A DNA stretch of 18,705 nucleotides from JAIBJP01 sp036506175 (GTDB lineage: Bacteria; Actinomycetota; Thermoleophilia; Gaiellales; Gaiellaceae): contig DASXSE010000128.1 of assembly GCA_036506175.1 (NCBI GenBank), positions 1 through 18,705 on the forward strand, in the 5' to 3' direction. A program made the translations under genes and the position numbers. Below are positions 15,440 through 18,705 of this stretch, in pieces. Every line of letters starts with the position of its first letter. The first letter of the stretch is position 1. The notes under the pieces were generated by a model, which was not told the origin of the DNA, searched no databases, and saw nothing but the letters and a program-made list of their open reading frames with translations.

Positions 15440-16518
15440 GCGGCGCGCAGCTGGTAAATCGACCCCCCGAGGGAGACCATGTACAGCCCGCCCTTCGGGC
15501 CTTCGCCGAACGACGAAAGCTGCGAAACGGTGAACGGCTCTGTCCGGAAGCCCGTCACCGCTCCGCCCGCCTGGACGAAGCTCCAAATCCTGCCGCTGCC
15601 GAAGTCGCCGAAGAAGTACCGGCCGACGGCCTCGGGAATCGCGCTCGCCCGGTAGACAAAGCCGCCGATGACGGTCGAGCCGTCGGAGCGCGGATAGTCG
15701 TAGATCGGATCGTGGTGCGGCCCCGTGCCCTTCAGGCCCTCGTTTTCACATGTGTCGGCGACGGTGCCCTCGATCGCGTCCCACTCGTAATTCTCCGCGG
15801 GCGGCGGGAGTTGTGCCGCCGGCAGGAAATCGACCTCCTCGCGCGTCGACTGGCCCACGTCGCCGATCCAGAGGTCTCCGGTCTGCCTGTCGAACGAAAC
15901 CCGGAAGGGATTGCGGAGCCCGTAGCCGTAGATCCGCGCTTTCGTCCCGGAGAGTTGCAGCAGCTTGCCGAGACGGCTCGAGAGGTTCTGCGCATTCTCG
16001 TTGGGGTCGCAGCCCCCGCCTCCGTCGCCCGTGCTGAGATAGAGACGGTTGTCGGGGCCGAAGACGAGCGTTCCGCCGTTGTGGTTCGAGGCTGAGCGGT
16101 GACGAATCGTCAGGAGGTGGCGTCTCGAGCCGGCGACGACCCGCGTCCCGGTCGAGTTCATCTTGTAGGCGTCGACCTCGTTGTCGCCCGTGCTGTTCGT
16201 GTAGTAGACGTAGAACGTGTGACTCGTCGCGAAATTCGGGTTGAACGCGAGCGAAAGGAGACCGCGCTCGCCGCCGTCGTAGTTGACGAGTCCCCGGATG
16301 TCCTGCACGACGACGCGGCCGTGGCCGCTCCTCCAGCGAAGGATGCGTCCCTGCTGCTCGACGACGTACAGCGTCCCGGACGCGGCGCTGCGCGGCGCGA
16401 AGGCCTGAACCGGACGATTGAAGTTGCTCGCCACAAGGACGCGTTTTAGCGCGGCATCTGCGCCCACGGGCGCGACAAAGATAAGCGCTATGGCAAAGAC
16501 CCCTACCAGGCGACGCAC
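15436..16518 (-). CDS. Secreted PQQ-type sugar dehydrogenase (GSDH family)
   Basis: The 360-residue product has a signal peptide (RRLVGVFAIALIFVAPVGADA, cleavage near residue 22) and a six-bladed beta-propeller of the glucose/sorbosone dehydrogenase family. Marks include LYVVEQQGRILRW, DGGERGLLSLAFNPNF, SASNHNGGTLVFGPDNRLYLSTGDGG with His146 at the position of the catalytic base, and YGYGLRNPFRVSFD with the Arg that contacts PQQ, then GDLWIGDVGQSTREEVDFL. The family oxidises aldose sugars with PQQ outside the cytoplasm. True substrate and cofactor use are not proven, since propellers of this group are diverse, and no PQQ synthesis genes lie in the window. GTG 16518 is four bases after the MBL gene stop and opens exactly on the signal peptide. 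A cupredoxin gene two places upstream is a possible electron acceptor. Confidence 0.88.
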   Translation of the reverse strand: MRRLVGVFAIALIFVAPVGADAALKRVLVASNFNRPVQAFAPRSAASGTLYVVEQQGRILRWRSGHGRVVVQDIRGLVNYDGGERGLLSLAFNPNFATSHTFYVYYTNSTGDNEVDAYKMNSTGTRVVAGSRRHLLTIRHRSASNHNGGTLVFGPDNRLYLSTGDGGGGCDPNENAQNLSSRLGKLLQLSGTKARIYGYGLRNPFRVSFDRQTGDLWIGDVGQSTREEVDFLPAAQLPPPAENYEWDAIEGTVADTCENEGLKGTGPHHDPIYDYPRSDGSTVIGGFVYRASAIPEAVGRYFFGDFGSGRIWSFVQAGGAVTGFRTEPFTVSQLSSFGEGPKGGLYMVSLGGSIYQLRAA

Positions 16519-16522
16519 TGCG

Positions 16523-17467
16523 CTAGAGGTTAGCGGCGGCCTTCTCGCCACGCTTCTCCCAATAGCGGGCCAGTCCAGCGAACGACTGCCACAGTGGCCC
16601 GGCCTGGATGTAGGCCGCCGCGCGGTCAGGCTCGATTCCGGCTTCCTCCAAGTCCGCCTCCGCGGCACGAACGAATTCCTCTTCGGTGGCGCCGTTGCGG
16701 ACGCGTTCCGCCCACGTGCGCAGGCGCTCGCGCATGCGGGCGATGTGCTCTTCGGGATCGTCGACCACGCCGAAGTGCGGGAGGCAGAGTCGGATGGGGC
16801 TGCGCACTGCAATCTCGTCGAGCGAGCGCTCCCACCCCTCGACGTCGATGTCGGGCGGCGGCGACACAGGTGCGATGAACGACTCGGGAGCGACCCTCAC
16901 CCCGGTCGCGTCGCCCGAGTAGCAGGATCCGTCCGGCGCGAGATAGGAGATGTGATGGGACGCATGTCCCGGAGTCGGCCAGGCCTCGAGGTCGAGGACG
17001 CGGTCCCCGACGACCTCCACGGAATCCTTCGGCACCGGCGCGAGCTCACCCCAGAGCCGGTCGAAGTCGTCCCCGTAGAGCCGACGGGCGCTGCGTTCGA
17101 GGCGGCTGGGATCGACGAGGTGCGGCGCGCCGATCTCGCTCACGTGAACGCGTAGGCGCGGATTGCGTCGCACCAGGGCGCCGGCAGCGCCCGCATGGTC
17201 GAGATGGATGTGGGTGAGGACGACGTGGCGGAGGTCGCCGACCGTCGTCCCACGGGTCGCAAGCGCCTCCTCGAGGGCGCCGAGGCAGGTTGTCGGTCCG
17301 CAGTCGATGAGTGCAGGCTCGTCGCCCGCTCTGAGGTAAGCAGCAATGACCTTCGGATGTCCGAGGTGGAGAAGGTCGAGAGGCTCGAAGTCGCTACTTG
17401 ACGACGAGCTTGCCCTCCATCCCTGCCGCGCGATGGCCGTCGACCGAGCAGAAGAACGTGTACTCAC
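16523..17467 (-). CDS. MBL-fold metallohydrolase (start uncertain)
   Basis: The product is a metallo-beta-lactamase-fold hydrolase with a C-terminal helical region. It shows VIAAYLRAGDEPALIDCGP (first strands), THIHLDHAGAAG (HxHxDH, coded near 17193-17216), WPTPGHASHHISY (third His), YSGDATGV (bridging Asp) and CLPHFG (last His), a full binuclear metal set. The substrate is unknown; hydroxyacylglutathione hydrolase-like or lactonase-like activity is possible. No ATG, GTG or TTG lies between the cupredoxin stop (17396-17394) and the first strand. The nearest in-frame starts are GTG 17467 and TTG 17482, both inside the cupredoxin gene, giving an odd Ser/Arg-rich leader. I use GTG 17467, with the boundary uncertain. 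The sugar dehydrogenase follows after four bases. Confidence 0.82.
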   Translation of the reverse strand: MSTRSSARSTAIARQGWRASSSSSSDFEPLDLLHLGHPKVIAAYLRAGDEPALIDCGPTTCLGALEEALATRGTTVGDLRHVVLTHIHLDHAGAAGALVRRNPRLRVHVSEIGAPHLVDPSRLERSARRLYGDDFDRLWGELAPVPKDSVEVVGDRVLDLEAWPTPGHASHHISYLAPDGSCYSGDATGVRVAPESFIAPVSPPPDIDVEGWERSLDEIAVRSPIRLCLPHFGVVDDPEEHIARMRERLRTWAERVRNGATEEEFVRAAEADLEEAGIEPDRAAAYIQAGPLWQSFAGLARYWEKRGEKAAANL

Positions 17468-17831
17468 CCGGCTGCAGGTCAACCGTCACGCTCGTGCTCG
17501 AGCCCGTGATCGTGTCGGTCCCCTGGTCCTCCACGCCGGGCCCTTCGAGCTTGACGTTGTGCGGCAGCGACGACTGGTTCGTGAAGTTGATCGTCACCGA
17601 GCCCGCGGACGCCTCGAGGGACGTCTGGTCGAACTTGAGCGCCCCACTGGGGTCGGCGGCGAGCTGAACCGTCGATCCGCCTCCGCCGCCGCCACCACCA
17701 CCGGTCGTTGCGCCTCCGCCTCCGCCGGTCGTTGCCGATCCACCCCCGCCGCCGCAGGCTGCGAGAGCGAGCACGACTGCTGCTGCGCAGGCCGCTAACG
17801 GCAGGATCAAAAGCAATGCGCGTCGCGTCAT
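17394..17831 (-). CDS. Cupredoxin (plastocyanin-like) lipoprotein
   Basis: The 145-residue product begins with a lipoprotein signal (MTRRALLLILP, then LALAAC with lipidation Cys26), followed by a linker of three Gly runs separated by ATT (residues 27-52), then a blue-copper domain. All four type 1 copper ligands are present: His91 in SLPHNV, Cys128 in YTFFCSVDGH, His133 and Met138 in HRAAGMEG. It should carry single electrons at the outer face of the membrane. ATG 17831 is chosen over the longer frame because GGAGG lies seven bases upstream. First gene of the five-gene string ending in the GNAT gene. The partner is unknown; the PQQ-type dehydrogenase in the same string, or a respiratory oxidase elsewhere, are candidates. 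Confidence 0.93.
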   Translation of the reverse strand: MTRRALLLILPLAACAAAVVLALAACGGGGGSATTGGGGGATTGGGGGGGGGSTVQLAADPSGALKFDQTSLEASAGSVTINFTNQSSLPHNVKLEGPGVEDQGTDTITGSSTSVTVDLQPGEYTFFCSVDGHRAAGMEGKLVVK

Positions 17832-17835
17832 CGAG

Positions 17836-17847
17836 TCTCCTCCCTCC
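17836..17847 (-). promoter_or_regulatory. Ribosome binding site of the cupredoxin gene
   Basis: The minus strand reads GGAGGGAGGAGA, with GGAGG seven bases before the ATG. It selects ATG 17831 over the upstream in-frame start at 17882. Confidence 0.7.
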
Positions 17848-17932
17848 GGATGGACAACTCTAACTACGCTCGACCCGGCCAAGCAGATTAGAACCCGCCC
17901 CCGCGGCTCTATTCCTGGCCTCGAGCCCAGCC

Positions 17933-17938
17933 TAGACT
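17933..17938 (+). promoter_or_regulatory. Possible -10 element of the zinc-ribbon cyclase gene
   Basis: TAGACT fits the TAnnnT pattern and ends nine bases before the ATG, which has no ribosome site. This would give a transcript with almost no leader. No convincing -35 is seen. The 116-base region from 17832 to 17947 must also hold the diverging cupredoxin promoter. Confidence 0.3.
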
Positions 17939-17947
17939 TGTTTGGCC

Positions 17948-18705
17948 ATGCCGAGCCATGCCTGTGCTGCCTGCGGGGCCGCGAATCCGTCCGGAGCGCT
18001 TTACTGCGGTAGCTGCGGGGCCCAGCTCGGCAGCGAGTGCCCCTCCTGCGGCGCGCTCGGAGCGCCCGGACGCGCGTTTTGCACGTCCTGCGGCGCTCTG
18101 CTCGAGGCTGCGCCGTCGACCCGCGCAGAGGAACGCAAGATCGTCAGCTTTCTGTTCGCGGACCTCGTCGGGTTCACCGGGCGTGCGGAGCAACTCGACC
18201 CGGAGGAGGTTCACAGCCTCCTATCCCCCTACCACGCGCGTCTTCGCGCCGAGCTCGAGCGCTACGGGGGCACCGTGGAGAAGTTCATCGGTGACGCCGT
18301 CGTCGCTCTGTTCGGGGCACCCGTGGCGCACGAGGACGACCCAGAAAGGGCCGTGCGCGCCGCTCTCGCCGTCCGCGAAGCGATGAGCGAGCTGAACGAG
18401 GCGGATCCGTCACCTGCGCTCCAGCTGCGCGTGGGGATCACGACCGGCGAGGCGCTCGTGAATCGTAAGGCCCGCCCGCGCGAGGGCGAGGGAATGGCGG
18501 CCGGCGACGTCGTCAACACCGCGGCGCGACTCCAGGCGGCTGCGCCCGCGGATGGAATCCTGGTCGACCACGCTACGTACCGCGCGACGAAGGACGAGAT
18601 CGAATACCGCGAGGCAGCGCCGGTTGCGGCGAAGGGCAAGGCCGCCCCTGTCCCGGCTTGGGAGGTGGTGGCTCCCCGTGCACGCACAGGCGTGGACGTG
18701 GCGTT
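17948..18705 (+). CDS. Double zinc-ribbon class III nucleotide cyclase, N-terminal fragment (runs off right edge)
   Basis: The frame is open from ATG 17948 to the edge (252 codons). It opens with two four-Cys zinc ribbons: Cys6-x2-Cys9 with Cys20-x2-Cys23, and Cys31-x2-Cys34 with Cys45-x2-Cys48. A class III cyclase domain follows at once: Asp72 in FADLVGFTGRAEQ and Asp116 in VEKFIGDAVVALFG for the metals, Lys112 for adenine binding, LRVGITTGEALV and AAGDVVNTAARLQ with the catalytic Asn and Arg. Proteins of this build usually continue into an AAA/STAND ATPase and TPR-type repeats, forming very large regulators; that part would lie past the edge. It diverges from the cupredoxin gene and has no ribosome site. 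Adenylate cyclase activity is likely but not proven. Confidence 0.9.
   Translation, partial: MPSHACAACGAANPSGALYCGSCGAQLGSECPSCGALGAPGRAFCTSCGALLEAAPSTRAEERKIVSFLFADLVGFTGRAEQLDPEEVHSLLSPYHARLRAELERYGGTVEKFIGDAVVALFGAPVAHEDDPERAVRAALAVREAMSELNEADPSPALQLRVGITTGEALVNRKARPREGEGMAAGDVVNTAARLQAAAPADGILVDHATYRATKDEIEYREAAPVAAKGKAAPVPAWEVVAPRARTGVDVA

Noticed and set aside
14974..16095. 373-codon plus-strand frame across the rhodanese and sugar dehydrogenase genes
   Set aside because: Arg-rich shadow spanning two real genes on the other strand.
14705..17467. ETHE1-like persulfide dioxygenase with rhodanese
   Set aside because: The MBL protein has a C-terminal helical region and motifs of general MBL hydrolases, and the two genes are separated by the sugar dehydrogenase.
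1..18705. tRNA, rRNA, CRISPR arrays, insertion sequences, riboswitches
   Set aside because: Reading both strands, I saw no such structures: no regularly spaced repeats, transposase-like frames or cloverleaf sequences.

Overview
The window is GC-rich, tightly packed bacterial DNA. It carries most of a coenzyme F420 biosynthesis cluster, including a fused CofG-CofH protein (FbiC), a domain order typical of Actinomycetota. With frequent GTG/TTG starts, 1-8 base gene overlaps, double-psortable lipoproteins, large class III cyclases and a PQQ-type dehydrogenase, this fits a high-GC actinobacterium. A Thermoleophilia-like lineage (Gaiellales/Solirubrobacterales) is my inference; no rRNA or other marker is present to prove it.

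Layout. 1-1716 (minus): cofD, then an F420-dependent NADP reductase (fno), then the start of a CorA-type metal transporter, all translationally coupled. 1720-5491 (plus): cofC, fbiC and a lipoprotein with an HESGH zinc-peptidase motif, each coupled to the previous one by a 4-base overlap. cofD and cofC start head to head with only 3 bases between their start codons. 5659-5829 (minus) is a 56-residue membrane protein that is easy to miss. 5900-7150 (plus) is a CapA-family protein, which overlaps the end of a dihydropyrimidinase (7122-8534, minus). 8633-10381 (minus) is a GAF-GAF-class III nucleotide cyclase.

10473-12891 (minus) holds an HMG-CoA lyase-like enzyme followed by a membrane glycosyltransferase; a mu-crystallin/ornithine cyclodeaminase-like dehydrogenase (12903-13862, plus) diverges from it. 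13852-17831 (minus) is a tight five-gene string: cupredoxin lipoprotein, MBL-fold hydrolase, secreted PQQ-type sugar dehydrogenase, two-domain rhodanese, tandem GNAT. 17948 to the right edge (plus) is the N-terminal part of a double zinc-ribbon class III cyclase.

How the genes work together. cofC and cofD make and transfer the phospho-acid moiety of F420, fbiC makes the deazaflavin (Fo), and fno exchanges electrons between F420 and NADP. The glutamate ligase (cofE/fbiB) is not here. The exported blue-copper protein and PQQ-type dehydrogenase could form a donor-acceptor pair; that is inference. No RNA genes, CRISPR arrays, insertion sequences or origin signals were seen. The most unusual signals are two operon junctions where the downstream gene has no usable canonical start near the upstream stop, the coupled HESGH lipoprotein, and a perfect dyad centred on a possible -10 hexamer abutting the GAF-cyclase start.
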